Source: an uncultured Nitrospirota bacterium (lineage in GTDB: Bacteria; CG2-30-53-67). Taken from it: DNA of 39,435 bases. The translations under genes were made by a program, and so were the position numbers. The stretch is from positions 1 through 39,435 of the forward strand of contig CALZGC010000065.1 in the NCBI GenBank assembly GCA_945786985.1. The letters are read 5' to 3'. The notes below the pieces were generated by a model. It did not search any database. It was given only the letters and a program-made list of their open reading frames with translations, and was not told the origin of the DNA. Positions 16,611 through 24,496 of the stretch are shown here, piece by piece (positions within the stretch are counted from its first letter, which is position 1; each line of letters opens with the position of its first letter).

Positions 16611-16916
16611 CTAACCGGGATTCACAGATTGGCTTGAAGGGGTGTCGCTTTCGTCGCCCCGCAGCCGAAGGGCGGCTTCCTCAAGCAACCGGCGGACTTC
16701 GGGCTTCAAGTAAACATCATCCAGCGGGAGCGCAGCCAGTGCTTGTGAAAGAACGTCCACTTTCTCCGGAACCGTCAGGCTCCTGCGAACAATAATCATC
16801 TGCTCGTCGTTCACACGGCAAAGCCCGCCGCGACTCTTGCACTTCTCATAACGAACCTTGATCTTGTGATGTTCGGCAAGCGCTTCCAACTGTTCCAAAA
16901 TCTCACTGGCGTCCAT
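16611..16916 (-). CDS. Conserved small protein of unknown function (101 residues)
   Basis: The start is ATG 16916, with GGGTGG six bases upstream on the minus strand and 11 bases after the stop of the DUF4388 gene. The longer frame extending to 17138 runs inside that gene and is not supported. The sequence begins with a helix, MDASEILEQLEALAEHHKI, then VRYEKCKSRGGLCRVNDEQMIIVRRSLTVPEKVDVL and LPLDDVYLKPEVRRLLEE. I recognise this pattern as a conserved hypothetical of Geobacter-like Deltaproteobacteria, from memory. The two cysteines flanking RGGL could bind a metal or form a disulfide, but no function is established. Confidence 0.8.
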   Translation of the reverse strand: MDASEILEQLEALAEHHKIKVRYEKCKSRGGLCRVNDEQMIIVRRSLTVPEKVDVLSQALAALPLDDVYLKPEVRRLLEEAALRLRGDESDTPSSQSVNPG

Positions 16917-16927
16917 CGCACCACCCT

Positions 16928-18175
16928 TTATAAATAGAACTCTTTCTGCAGATCGTCCCTCGTCGTCTTCTGCCCATCCTTGCCGGCACTGGACAGCCTG
17001 AGCTTTCTGTCGCTGATTGCGAATTCGTAAGGCCGTCCCCAGGGATCCGACAAGTGCTGCGGCTGGAGAAGCTTTTTTTGCACTAGATCCTCCAGGACGT
17101 CCGGGTATCGTTGTTCTTCCAAATAGAAGACGCGGCACGAGAACAGGATTCGGTTCATCTCCTGCCCGGCGTGCACCGTTCTGAGCGGCTCAAACCAGCC
17201 GAGTACGTCTCCCGCAACATGGGACAGGGCACCGCCCCCTCGGACACCCAGCACCGTTGCTGCCACGAAAACCGACAGGAACATGATGGCATAGGCGAGC
17301 AGATTGCGCAAGAGTTTCCTGCCCCGGGAGCGGCCGGCATAACCGCTCTTCGTCCTGGTGTCGCGGCCACCGCTGATCTCCTCAATGAGGCCTGCACTCA
17401 GCAGACTGTACAGCGCTTTGCAGGTCTCGAAACGTCCCTGTTTTCCCGTGAGGATGAGCTGCTCCACGTTTCGCCGGCCGTCGACCAGCCGATAAACCCT
17501 CTCCTCCATAGGGCTCAAGGGGAAATCCTGCTGCAAAGCCCCGTTGGTTTTATCTACCGATGGCTCGGCGGTCACATTCATGGCGCAGTCGATCGCGCGG
17601 TCGACATCTTCGCCGGACAGGATCGTCAATTTTCGCCTTGGATCGGTTTGGCTGAACACCATCTCCGTGGAGGGAATAGCTTTCTGCACAAAGGGCCACT
17701 CGTCTACGATCCGCATGGCCTCCATCAGGATTTTCTCGCACGACAGGGGCTTCATATTCTCCCGGTCGTACGTCACCGGGACCTGCTCAAACCGATAGGT
17801 CCCCTCGGTCCAATCAAAAATGCTGTAAACCGTCTCTTGCGCCTGCAGCTGGATAACGGAAGCAAGATCCCCGGACTCGACCATCTCCTCCCGCACCAGA
17901 ATATGTCCCAGCTTCTGGCCCGTCTCCTTCTGGAGCGCCAGAGCTCTATTCAGGGCTGTCTCCTCCAGAAGTTCGCCTTGCAGCAACGCCTGCCCGAGTA
18001 TTTCGTTCTGCGACCGGTGGCAGGTCTCAGCCCCCACCACCATGCCCGTATCAAAGCTGATGGTCACGGAATCTTCGGGCGATACCAGCGTAAGCAGTCC
18101 GCTCTTTTTCTGCATGCCGATGAGCTGCAGAATGTCGCTCATCCCGAAATCTCTTATCTTCCCCTCAAGGGCCAT
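16928..18175 (-). CDS. DUF4388 (PATAN-like) protein with a membrane span and a GspG-like C-terminal domain
   Basis: 415 residues. The N-terminus is a DUF4388 domain, MALEGKIRDFGMSDILQLIGMQKKSGLLTL, with the following FDTGMVVGAETCHR strand. An MshEN-like helical repeat follows (GQALLQGELLEETALNRALALQKETGQKLGHILVREEMV), then a winged-helix-like region near 220-265. One membrane segment spans about 288-310. The external tail has LSDPWGRPYEF and SAGKDGQKTTRDDL, the disulfide-free end motif of GspG-type pseudopilins and related proteins. DUF4388 proteins often act in gliding, pilus or signalling networks of Deltaproteobacteria. The domain reading is fairly firm, but the role is not known. It sits between a TPR/zinc-ribbon membrane protein and a small conserved protein. 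Confidence 0.8.
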   Translation of the reverse strand: MALEGKIRDFGMSDILQLIGMQKKSGLLTLVSPEDSVTISFDTGMVVGAETCHRSQNEILGQALLQGELLEETALNRALALQKETGQKLGHILVREEMVESGDLASVIQLQAQETVYSIFDWTEGTYRFEQVPVTYDRENMKPLSCEKILMEAMRIVDEWPFVQKAIPSTEMVFSQTDPRRKLTILSGEDVDRAIDCAMNVTAEPSVDKTNGALQQDFPLSPMEERVYRLVDGRRNVEQLILTGKQGRFETCKALYSLLSAGLIEEISGGRDTRTKSGYAGRSRGRKLLRNLLAYAIMFLSVFVAATVLGVRGGGALSHVAGDVLGWFEPLRTVHAGQEMNRILFSCRVFYLEEQRYPDVLEDLVQKKLLQPQHLSDPWGRPYEFAISDRKLRLSSAGKDGQKTTRDDLQKEFYL

Positions 18176-18277
18176 GGGAACTCATCTCCAGAAACAACGG
18201 CCTGGTGCCGATGGGGCAGCCTCGAAGGCTGCAACATAAGGAAAGGGCGCCTGAGACACCGCGAAGCCCGACCAGAG

Positions 18278-20350
18278 TCACTGGCGGAGCCGATACATGT
18301 GAACAACGGACAAGAAGTAGAGAAAACATCCGGGAACCAGCGCCCACACACGGTAACCCAAGGGACCGCCGCCCCACTCCAACGGACCGCCGGCCAATGC
18401 TTCTCCGAAGAAGCCGTAGGCCAGGCAGCAGACAACAATGAACAGCACGATGAACCCCGTCGCCAGCCAGCCGAAGTAAATGTGGCCTCCCCCGGGGATC
18501 AGGAATCCCAGAAGGCGGCCCGTATCCCCCTGCTGTTCACGGTTGCGCCGGATCTCAATGATCTTTCGGGTCCGGTCCTTGACACCGATCCCCGCGCCTT
18601 CCGCAAAGATATAAACACACTGAGAACAAACAGCGCCTTGGGCGACAGCCGTCTGGCACTTCCTGCAGAAGATTTTGCCACATTTCTCGCAACGGCGCGC
18701 AACACCGAAGAAGTGTCGTAGAAAGCTGACCACGAGCAGACCGGACAGAAGCAGAGCCGCCTGAATCAACTGGTGGTGCTGTCCCGCAATGAACTCACGG
18801 ACCACCATACCTCGGCCTCTACCCCCAGCAACCTCTCCGAGCAAATCCCGGAACAGCATACGCCATGGGAGCGTGGAATCAATGACCATACGGTTGTAGC
18901 TGGGCCCCAGAATGTCGACGTAATAAGAAGTCTGTCCCGGGTCAATCTGTCGGGCCTTCGAGTATTCGGCCTCACTCGCTCTCAACATGAAGAGATCCCG
19001 CTGAACGGCACTCAAATTGAAATGAAAGGCCGCGGCGTTTGGATCCAGGGCGATCGCCTTCTCATACATTCGCAGTGCCTGTTGCGGCTCCCGCAGGGCA
19101 TACAGCGCGTTGCCCAGGTTGTTGTGATAAATCGCCATCCCTGGATTCAGGGAGATGGCCCTCTGAAGCGTCTCCCGGCTCTTCTCGTACTCGCCCCGTT
19201 TCTTATAGGCAGTCCCCAACATGAAAAGGACGCGAGGGTCATGGGGGCGTTCTTTGCCCAATCGTAGGAGCGTGCTCACCGTCGCGTCATCGGAAAGTCC
19301 GTCTCGATGCTGAATCAGCTGCTGGATATAATCCCCGTAGAAGACCTCGCTACTACGCTGAACCACCCCTGTCCAGAAGGGAACCAACAGCGCAAAGAAC
19401 AGAAAGAGCAGATACACTGCGCGTTCCTTGTTTCCGGCATAACTCCAGAAGAGGAGGAGCCAAACGATACAGAGCCCATAGAGTCCCCACCCCACCAGAA
19501 GCGGGAAGACCAGAAGCAGCAGCAACACCGTGGCGGCTGTGACACGGCCGCTCACTGCCGGCACCCGCTCAGACAATTCGTGCAGTAGCAGCTTTGCGTA
19601 GCGCACAAGCTGCGTCAGAAAGAAGATCCCGAAGAATGCCACCGCGGCCACGAGCAGCAGGAATCCGAGGTTGATTATCAGACCGGCAACACCGTTGAAA
19701 CCGAGTAAATAAGCTCGAGCGGCCTGCACCACCTCCTGCAACACACCGGTGATGTCGAGCTTGTTCTCCATCCAGGTGATTTGAGCGAGGGTGAGGTGGG
19801 CCTCAGGCAGGACCTGTCCAAAAGCGGTCGCGGCGCGGCAGAGCGCGACCGCCTTTTCGTATTCCCCCCGGACTGCCAGGAGACGGGCCTCCCGCAGCAG
19901 GGATGCCGCCACCGGGCGCAGGCTGGACGCACCCAGATCGATCATCTCTTCCTGCAGCCGAGCCAGCAGAATGGTGCCGCCCTGTTCGTTGCCGATGGCT
20001 ATGTTTCGTTTCCGTAGAAACCAGTCCCGCTCGAAGCGGCCGGACAGGGTAGCCGCATCGCGCGACATTGCGGGCGCCGGTCGTTTGAGAAGATCCGTCG
20101 GCACCTCAAGAGACGTTCCATCGTGGATAACATCGATGGCCACGTAGGCCATACCGACACTCGTCTGAGACGCGATCAATCCGCACACAAGGAGTGCCCA
20201 CACGATCCACCCTGGCATCAAACGGGTCACGTATACGCGCCCCGACACACACGCGCGGCGGCCAGCATCGCATCCGGCCGGCGCCGCATCCGCTGTCAAC
20301 AGTGCTGTCCCCGGGACCGAAAGGTCGTAAATCCTCTTCATGCTTAACAC
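18278..20350 (-). CDS. Large membrane protein with TPR repeats and a zinc ribbon
   Basis: 690 residues. After a first membrane segment (about 46-66) comes a domain with TPR-like helices near 145-200, then several spans between 215 and 330. A TPR array follows (DPRVLFMLGTAYKKRGEYEKSRETLQRAISLNP, AIYHNNLGNALYALREPQQALRMYEKAIALDPN). Next come another span near 530-548 and a six-cysteine zinc ribbon (C554, C557, C562, C565, C575, C578). Two final spans end at the C-terminus. GTG 20350 is preferred as the start because GGAA lies five bases before it. ATG 20341 is an alternative. It overlaps or abuts plsY. The mix of TPR and zinc ribbon suggests a scaffold, but no enzyme motif is present. It is paired with the DUF4388 gene, 102 bases downstream. 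A GCAGCC/GGCTGC hairpin lies in that gap at 18216-18232. Confidence 0.8.
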   Translation of the reverse strand: MLSMKRIYDLSVPGTALLTADAAPAGCDAGRRACVSGRVYVTRLMPGWIVWALLVCGLIASQTSVGMAYVAIDVIHDGTSLEVPTDLLKRPAPAMSRDAATLSGRFERDWFLRKRNIAIGNEQGGTILLARLQEEMIDLGASSLRPVAASLLREARLLAVRGEYEKAVALCRAATAFGQVLPEAHLTLAQITWMENKLDITGVLQEVVQAARAYLLGFNGVAGLIINLGFLLLVAAVAFFGIFFLTQLVRYAKLLLHELSERVPAVSGRVTAATVLLLLLVFPLLVGWGLYGLCIVWLLLFWSYAGNKERAVYLLFLFFALLVPFWTGVVQRSSEVFYGDYIQQLIQHRDGLSDDATVSTLLRLGKERPHDPRVLFMLGTAYKKRGEYEKSRETLQRAISLNPGMAIYHNNLGNALYALREPQQALRMYEKAIALDPNAAAFHFNLSAVQRDLFMLRASEAEYSKARQIDPGQTSYYVDILGPSYNRMVIDSTLPWRMLFRDLLGEVAGGRGRGMVVREFIAGQHHQLIQAALLLSGLLVVSFLRHFFGVARRCEKCGKIFCRKCQTAVAQGAVCSQCVYIFAEGAGIGVKDRTRKIIEIRRNREQQGDTGRLLGFLIPGGGHIYFGWLATGFIVLFIVVCCLAYGFFGEALAGGPLEWGGGPLGYRVWALVPGCFLYFLSVVHMYRLRQ

Positions 20351-20937
20351 TTCAATTCCTTTCGCTGCAGGAGGCGCTGGATGTTGTCTTTGTGGCGTGC
20401 CAACAGCATCAGGGAGACGGCCACCGAAAACCCAAGCCGAACGCCTTCTGCCTCCAGAAGATAGGTCAGCACCGGCAGCAGGCCGCCCATCGTGAGCGCC
20501 CCAACCGAGGAGGTCCGGGAGAGCCGCGCGGCCGCGAACCAGACCAGGAGCGACGCGACACCGACCCAGGGCATGTATCCGAAGAGCACACCAAAGGTGG
20601 TGGCCACCCCCTTGCCGCCCCTGAACCGGTAATAAAGGGGGAAATTATGCCCAACGATGGCGAAAAGACCGGCCAGTGCAAGCCAGATCGACTCCGCACC
20701 CAGCGCACGGGCTATCAGTACGGCCGCCGTCCCTTTCAGCATGTCACCGGCAACGGTCAGGATTCCCTCCCGTTTACCGATGACGCGCCAGACGTTGGTC
20801 CCGCCGATGTTGCCGCTGCCATGCTCCCGCAGGTTGATGCCCCGTCTGCCGGCGATCATCACGCCGAAACAGACTGACCCAATTAGATAGGCCAGGGGCA
20901 CGGAAAGCATCTGAGTCCATGTTGCGGAAGCCGTCAT
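20344..20937 (-). CDS. plsY: Glycerol-3-phosphate acyltransferase PlsY
   Basis: 197 residues and about five to seven membrane spans. All three catalytic loops are visible: HGSGNIGGTNVWRVIGK (family: SGNxGxTNxxR), GHNFPLYYRFRGGKGVAT and the C-terminal RHKDNIQRLL. PlsY transfers an acyl group from acyl-phosphate to glycerol-3-phosphate, the first step of phospholipid synthesis. It is translationally coupled to pgsA (ATGA overlap at 20934-20937), forming a phospholipid unit on the minus strand. Confidence 0.95.
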   Translation of the reverse strand: MTASATWTQMLSVPLAYLIGSVCFGVMIAGRRGINLREHGSGNIGGTNVWRVIGKREGILTVAGDMLKGTAAVLIARALGAESIWLALAGLFAIVGHNFPLYYRFRGGKGVATTFGVLFGYMPWVGVASLLVWFAAARLSRTSSVGALTMGGLLPVLTYLLEAEGVRLGFSVAVSLMLLARHKDNIQRLLQRKELKC

Positions 20938-21476
20938 GAAGCACCGATCCCTCTTGCGAAGCGAACCCCATACTGAAAGCCCGAAATCAGCGCCAGGATC
21001 ATGGAGACCCAGATGGCGATGGTCCCGAGAACATGCCAGTCGAAGATCCAGAAGCGGTTGTCCAGGAGCAGCATCAGAATCGCGGTAATCTGGGCACCCA
21101 TCTTATGCTTACCCAGCCGATCCGCCGGCATCACAATCCCCTCCGAGGACGCCATGGCGCGCATCCCTGTCACGGCAAACTCCCGGGCGATGATCGCGAC
21201 GACAATCCACGCCTCCACCCGTTGCAGCTGCACCAGGAAAATCAATGCAGCAGAGGTTAGGATCTTGTCGGCCACCGGGTCAAGAAGCTTCCCCAGCTTC
21301 GTCACCTGATTTGTACTGCGCGCAATGTAACCATCGAGGAAATCGGTGATGGATGCGACTGCAAAGACAGCAAAAGCCCCCGCGCACACCGTCTCCGGTC
21401 CTGCCGGAAGCAACAACAGAATAAACACAGGAATCAGGCCTATCCGAAGAATGGACAGTGCATTCGGGATATTCAA
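20934..21476 (-). CDS. pgsA: CDP-diacylglycerol-glycerol-3-phosphate 3-phosphatidyltransferase
   Basis: 180 residues, full length. The CDP-alcohol phosphotransferase signature is perfect in spacing: D45-x2-D48-G49-x2-A52-R53-x8-G62-x3-D66-x3-D70 (DFLDGYIARSTNQVTKLGKLLDPVAD). It makes phosphatidylglycerol-phosphate, the precursor of PG and cardiolipin. Downstream plsY feeds the same pathway. The gene has its own strong promoter, divergent from the Crp/Fnr gene. Confidence 0.92.
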   Translation of the reverse strand: MNIPNALSILRIGLIPVFILLLLPAGPETVCAGAFAVFAVASITDFLDGYIARSTNQVTKLGKLLDPVADKILTSAALIFLVQLQRVEAWIVVAIIAREFAVTGMRAMASSEGIVMPADRLGKHKMGAQITAILMLLLDNRFWIFDWHVLGTIAIWVSMILALISGFQYGVRFARGIGAS

Positions 21477-21511
21477 AAAGGGCCTCGTAATTCGACTATA
21501 ACTTATTGTTT

Positions 21512-21540
21512 ATATTATATTTTTATCTTGAAATTGTCAA
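21512..21540 (-). promoter_or_regulatory. Strong sigma-70 promoter for pgsA-plsY
   Basis: On the minus strand TTGACA (21540-21535) is followed by TAATAT (21517-21512) at 17 bases. The overlapping TATAAT (21519-21514) sits at 15 bases. The stretch is very AT-rich. The pgsA start lies about 35 bases downstream. Confidence 0.7.
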
Positions 21541-21566
21541 TAAGGAACTCCCCACTCGTTTCACCC

Positions 21567-21595
21567 TTTACAGGGATGCGGGCTTCTGTTAGATT
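21567..21595 (+). promoter_or_regulatory. Probable sigma-70 promoter for the Crp/Fnr regulator gene
   Basis: TTTACA (21567-21572) and TAGATT (21590-21595) with a 17-base spacer. The start codon GTG 21627 is about 30 bases downstream with a GGGGGAG ribosome site. It diverges from the pgsA promoter, with 26 bases between the two -35 boxes. Confidence 0.5.
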
Positions 21596-21626
21596 TGGAG
21601 CGAAACGGGGGATGGGGGAGACTCAA

Positions 21627-22325
21627 GTGTCTGAAACATCTGACAAAAAGAATCTCAGATTGTTGAGAAAAGTACCCTTTTTCGCACAGCTTGAGGAAGA
21701 GGAACTCGGGCCAATCCTCGCTCACCTGCAGGAGCGGCAGATCCGTAAGAATGAAACAATCTTCCGTGAGGGGACGCCGGGAGAATACCTATTCATGATT
21801 CGCTCCGGAAACGTCAAAATCTACAAACTTTCGGAGGAAGGCAAGGAGCAGATTCTGGCTGTTTTCGGTCCGGGAGACTTCTTCGCTGAACTCCCGCTGC
21901 TCGATGGGGGGAAATACCCCGCCTCGGCCGAAGCCTTGACGGCAGCCACCCTGGTCCGCCTGAGTCGCGAAAATTTCCTTAAGATCCTCTCCGACCATCC
22001 CAGCGTGGTGACCAAGATTCTCGAAACGGTCGGGGCAAGACTGCGCCATTTTACAAGCATGGTAGCCGATCTAACCCTCAAAGACGCCTCGCGGCGCCTG
22101 GCGGGCTTTCTGTATGAGAAAGCCAGGCGCCAGGATCTCCTGGGGCAGAAGGAGGTTCGCTTCGCAATGGAGCTGACCCATCAGGAGATCGCTTCTCTCA
22201 TCGGCACCGCACGGGAAACAGTGTCCCGAATACTTCAGCAATTCCAGAAAGAAGGAATCATCGACATCAAGGACCGTCACGTGACAGTGCTCGACATGGA
22301 CCGCCTTGCAACAGCTGCCCGATGA
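21627..22325 (+). CDS. Crp/Fnr family transcription regulator
   Basis: 232 residues from GTG 21627, chosen for GGGGGAG at 21614-21620, six bases upstream. An ATG at 21612 is possible but has a weaker site. The N-terminal cyclic-nucleotide-binding fold runs to about residue 125 (FREGTPGEYLFMIRSGNVKIYKLSEEGKEQILAVFGPGDFFAELPLLDG). A long dimer helix and a Crp-type helix-turn-helix follow (MELTHQEIASLIGTARETVSRILQQFQKEGIIDIKDRHVTVLD). The N-terminus lacks the cysteine set of FNR, so it is not an iron-sulfur oxygen sensor by that route. Its ligand is not readable. Genes of this group often control anaerobic or stress metabolism. It converges on slyD. Confidence 0.92.
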   Translation: MSETSDKKNLRLLRKVPFFAQLEEEELGPILAHLQERQIRKNETIFREGTPGEYLFMIRSGNVKIYKLSEEGKEQILAVFGPGDFFAELPLLDGGKYPASAEALTAATLVRLSRENFLKILSDHPSVVTKILETVGARLRHFTSMVADLTLKDASRRLAGFLYEKARRQDLLGQKEVRFAMELTHQEIASLIGTARETVSRILQQFQKEGIIDIKDRHVTVLDMDRLATAAR

Positions 22326-22436
22326 TGCGGAACGCAACACCGACCATGCGGACTCACGGCCTGTCCGGCGAAAAGAGAAGAGATGGGAGCGGGGTGTGTG
22401 CGAAACCAATCAGGGGGGAGCGTAAAGGTGCGGCGA

Positions 22437-22464
22437 CCGGCCTCCCCTCTCTGGAGGAGGCCGG
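22437..22464. terminator. GC-rich hairpin between convergent regulator and slyD genes
   Basis: CCGGCCTCC (22437-22445) pairs perfectly with GGAGGCCGG (22456-22464) across a 10-base loop, between the two convergent stops. There is no long T-tract on either side, so it may slow polymerase or protect RNA ends and not act as a classical terminator. Confidence 0.4.
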
Positions 22465-22481
22465 CCGCAGATAAGTATATC

Positions 22482-22997
22482 CTAACCGCAGCTGCACCCG
22501 CCGCCGCATTCCGATGTATCCCCGGGATCGCACTCGGGAGCATTCAACGCCTCAATTTCCTCCGGGGTCGCCTCCCGCACTGACCGGATCACCACATCAA
22601 AGACCAGTGTCTTTCCGGCCAGGGGGTGATTCATGTCGACAACGACGGCATCGTCCTGGACCTCCTTGACGGAAAATACCAGCGGCTGGCCCTGCGGGGT
22701 CTTCGACTGGAAAGTCATCCCCACCTTCAGTTCAACATTCGGGGGGAACTGGCTGGACGGAATTTCCTGCACCATCTCCGCGTGGTGCTCTCCGTATGCC
22801 TCCTCGGGCGCGACTTCCACCGTGAACGAATCATTTGCCGCTTTCCCCATGATTCTTTTCTCCAACCCCGGAATGATCTGATCATGCCCGCAGACAAATT
22901 CGATGGGGCTGCTCGGGTCCGACTGGTCCACGACCTCGCCGGAGCTGAGCCGCAGGGTGTAATCCATGCTTACATGCACTTCATTGGATATTTTCAT
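22482..22997 (-). CDS. slyD: SlyD-type FKBP peptidyl-prolyl isomerase and metallochaperone
   Basis: 171 residues from ATG 22997, which has GGGAG seven bases upstream. An upstream in-frame start at 23036 has no such site. The protein starts with the FKBP strand VHVSMDYTLRLSSGEVVDQSDP. The insert-in-flap domain is VAPEEAYGEHHAEMVQEIPSSQFP, and MNHPLAGKTLVFDVVIRSVREAT closes the fold. The tail is short and metal-binding, ending GGGCSCG. SlyD proteins catalyse prolyl isomerisation, act as chaperones and deliver nickel to hydrogenase or urease maturation. The histidine/cysteine content is reduced compared with E. coli. It has its own promoter. Confidence 0.92.
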   Translation of the reverse strand: MKISNEVHVSMDYTLRLSSGEVVDQSDPSSPIEFVCGHDQIIPGLEKRIMGKAANDSFTVEVAPEEAYGEHHAEMVQEIPSSQFPPNVELKVGMTFQSKTPQGQPLVFSVKEVQDDAVVVDMNHPLAGKTLVFDVVIRSVREATPEEIEALNAPECDPGDTSECGGGCSCG

Positions 22998-23077
22998 CTC
23001 TGCTCCCTTGGTTTTGGGGTACAACAAAAACTTCAATCCGAAGCGGCTTTAAGAGTCCCCTCCACGCCGATGCACTC

Positions 23078-23107
23078 ACCATAAACCACCTTTTCCCGCC
23101 CTGTCAA
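23078..23107 (-). promoter_or_regulatory. Sigma-70 promoter for slyD
   Basis: On the minus strand TTGACA (23107-23102) and TATGGT (23083-23078) are 18 bases apart. The transcript would carry a leader of about 75 bases before ATG 22997. Confidence 0.6.
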
Positions 23108-23168
23108 GCAAAGTCCGGAAAATTTCCGGGGAAATTTCTTCTCGGCAAACTGCTGCGCGGCAGATTTT

Positions 23169-24443
23169 TCAGGACGATGCGTAAAACCGGTAATCGCTCC
23201 GCAAAGCTATCAGGATACCAATCCAGACCATACAGAGTCCGACGATCAGCCAGCTCAGCTGGGGAACATTCACCTTGAAGGGAAGCCACTGGGTGAGCAG
23301 TAGGATAATCAGAGAGCTGAAGACCTTGAACATGCGGTAGCCGAACATGTCGATCCATGCTTTCGCCTGATAGATCAGCACGGGATTCACCGGTACGTAA
23401 AGGAGCTCCTTGGAGGCCCGATTAATGGAATAGGAAAGGCCCCGATCACTGATTTTTGTCACCGACCCCATGACGACGGTGGGGTGGAACAGGAACCCGA
23501 AAGAGCAAAGAGCCATCATGAGCGGCTGCACAAGAAGCCCGGCGATCACCCCCAACGTGCGGTGAATCACTGGCGTCAGCAACAGGTTAACGCCGATGGA
23601 GACGATCCCCATCAACCCAAAGAACAGGGAGAGAAAAGCCGTGCGCGCTTCCTGTTCCCGGTAGGCCTCTTCGACGGTTTTGAGAAACTGAAATTCAATC
23701 AGGGGGGAGGTAAGCTGTGCCAACAGCAGAATCGAAGCGATGAGCAGCAGGTATCGGCTTCTCGTCAGTGCGCGCCAGCCACTGGGCCGCGCGGCTTTCC
23801 GAGCCTGCTCAATTTCACAATACATCCCCAGGCGCCCCATGAGGATACTCAGCAACACAATGATGGAGAGGATCGCCGCAGCCACCAGCAGGAGATCAAC
23901 CGTTTCAAGCCGGGTGGTCTTGATGAATGCCGCGGCGGCGGCGCTGCCGGCAACGCCGCCGATCAGTCCGCCCGTACCGACCAGTCCGTACCAGCCCCGC
24001 CCCTCATGGGTGGTGTAGATCGAGTTCGTCAGACTCCAGAATTGCTCCACCAGGATCACGCCCAGGATGTCAACAAAAATATAGAAGGCGACCGAGACCG
24101 GACCGCCTGGCCTCTGCAGCAGGCGCCAGAACAGAGCGAGCAGAGCCACACAGAGAAAGAGGGTGCCCAACACCACGCGATAACCGTTGTAACGCTCCAC
24201 AATTCGATGATAGAGCGCAATGACGGCTCCCATCACTGTGGCGGTACCGATCCAGACATAGGGAAGCCCGTTCGCACCGATCTCCCCGATAAAAAGAGAA
24301 CGGCTGGCCGGTTTTAGTTGATAAAGGGCCATAATGATCAACATAAAATTGACAAAGAGAAAGGCCGCCCGGATTTCGAGTGAACGAACGGCCTGGTGTT
24401 TAGCATGACATGCTTCGACACGGACTTTCTTGGTATTTAACAT
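23169..24443 (-). CDS. Nucleotide-carrier-like (TLC/Npt, COG3202-type) membrane transporter
   Basis: 424 residues with about 11-12 membrane spans. The C-terminal half has ITDRGLSYSINRASKELLYVPVN-like sequence (SDRGLSYSINRASKELLYVP, then AKAWIDMFGYRMFKV). This is the signature of ATP/ADP translocase-like carriers and their free-living bacterial relatives. Classical TLC carriers swap ATP for ADP across a membrane, but many relatives in non-parasitic bacteria have no known substrate. The start ATG 24443 follows a weak GGGG site. The gene diverges from an exported serine hydrolase and stands near an exported ATP-grasp dikinase, which makes nucleotide movement an attractive but unproven job. It is shorter than the ~480-530 residues of intracellular-parasite carriers. 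A remote MFS member is the alternative. Confidence 0.7.
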   Translation of the reverse strand: MLNTKKVRVEACHAKHQAVRSLEIRAAFLFVNFMLIIMALYQLKPASRSLFIGEIGANGLPYVWIGTATVMGAVIALYHRIVERYNGYRVVLGTLFLCVALLALFWRLLQRPGGPVSVAFYIFVDILGVILVEQFWSLTNSIYTTHEGRGWYGLVGTGGLIGGVAGSAAAAAFIKTTRLETVDLLLVAAAILSIIVLLSILMGRLGMYCEIEQARKAARPSGWRALTRSRYLLLIASILLLAQLTSPLIEFQFLKTVEEAYREQEARTAFLSLFFGLMGIVSIGVNLLLTPVIHRTLGVIAGLLVQPLMMALCSFGFLFHPTVVMGSVTKISDRGLSYSINRASKELLYVPVNPVLIYQAKAWIDMFGYRMFKVFSSLIILLLTQWLPFKVNVPQLSWLIVGLCMVWIGILIALRSDYRFYASS

Positions 24444-24472
24444 TTGCTTTTTCCCCGTCTTTTTTGTATGTT
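24444..24472 (+). promoter_or_regulatory. Probable promoter for the first serine hydrolase gene
   Basis: TTGCTT (24444-24449) and TATGTT (24467-24472), 17 bases apart. The expected start is only a few bases before ATG 24484, so the leader would be very short or the true start is ATG 24499. It overlaps the divergent promoter at 24468-24496. Confidence 0.4.
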
Positions 24473-24496
24473 ACAATAATTTTATGTCGCCTTCAA
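24468..24496 (-). promoter_or_regulatory. Probable promoter for the carrier gene, overlapping the divergent one
   Basis: On the minus strand TTGAAG (24496-24491) and TAACAT (24473-24468) are 17 bases apart. The carrier start at 24443 is about 25 bases downstream. The two divergent promoters share their -10 region, so polymerase could occupy only one at a time. Confidence 0.4.

Noticed and set aside
17111-18721. A 536-codon plus-strand frame opposite the DUF4388 and TPR genes
   Set aside because: It crosses two real minus-strand genes and the gap between them, with histidine/glutamine-rich translation typical of antisense shadows in GC-rich DNA.
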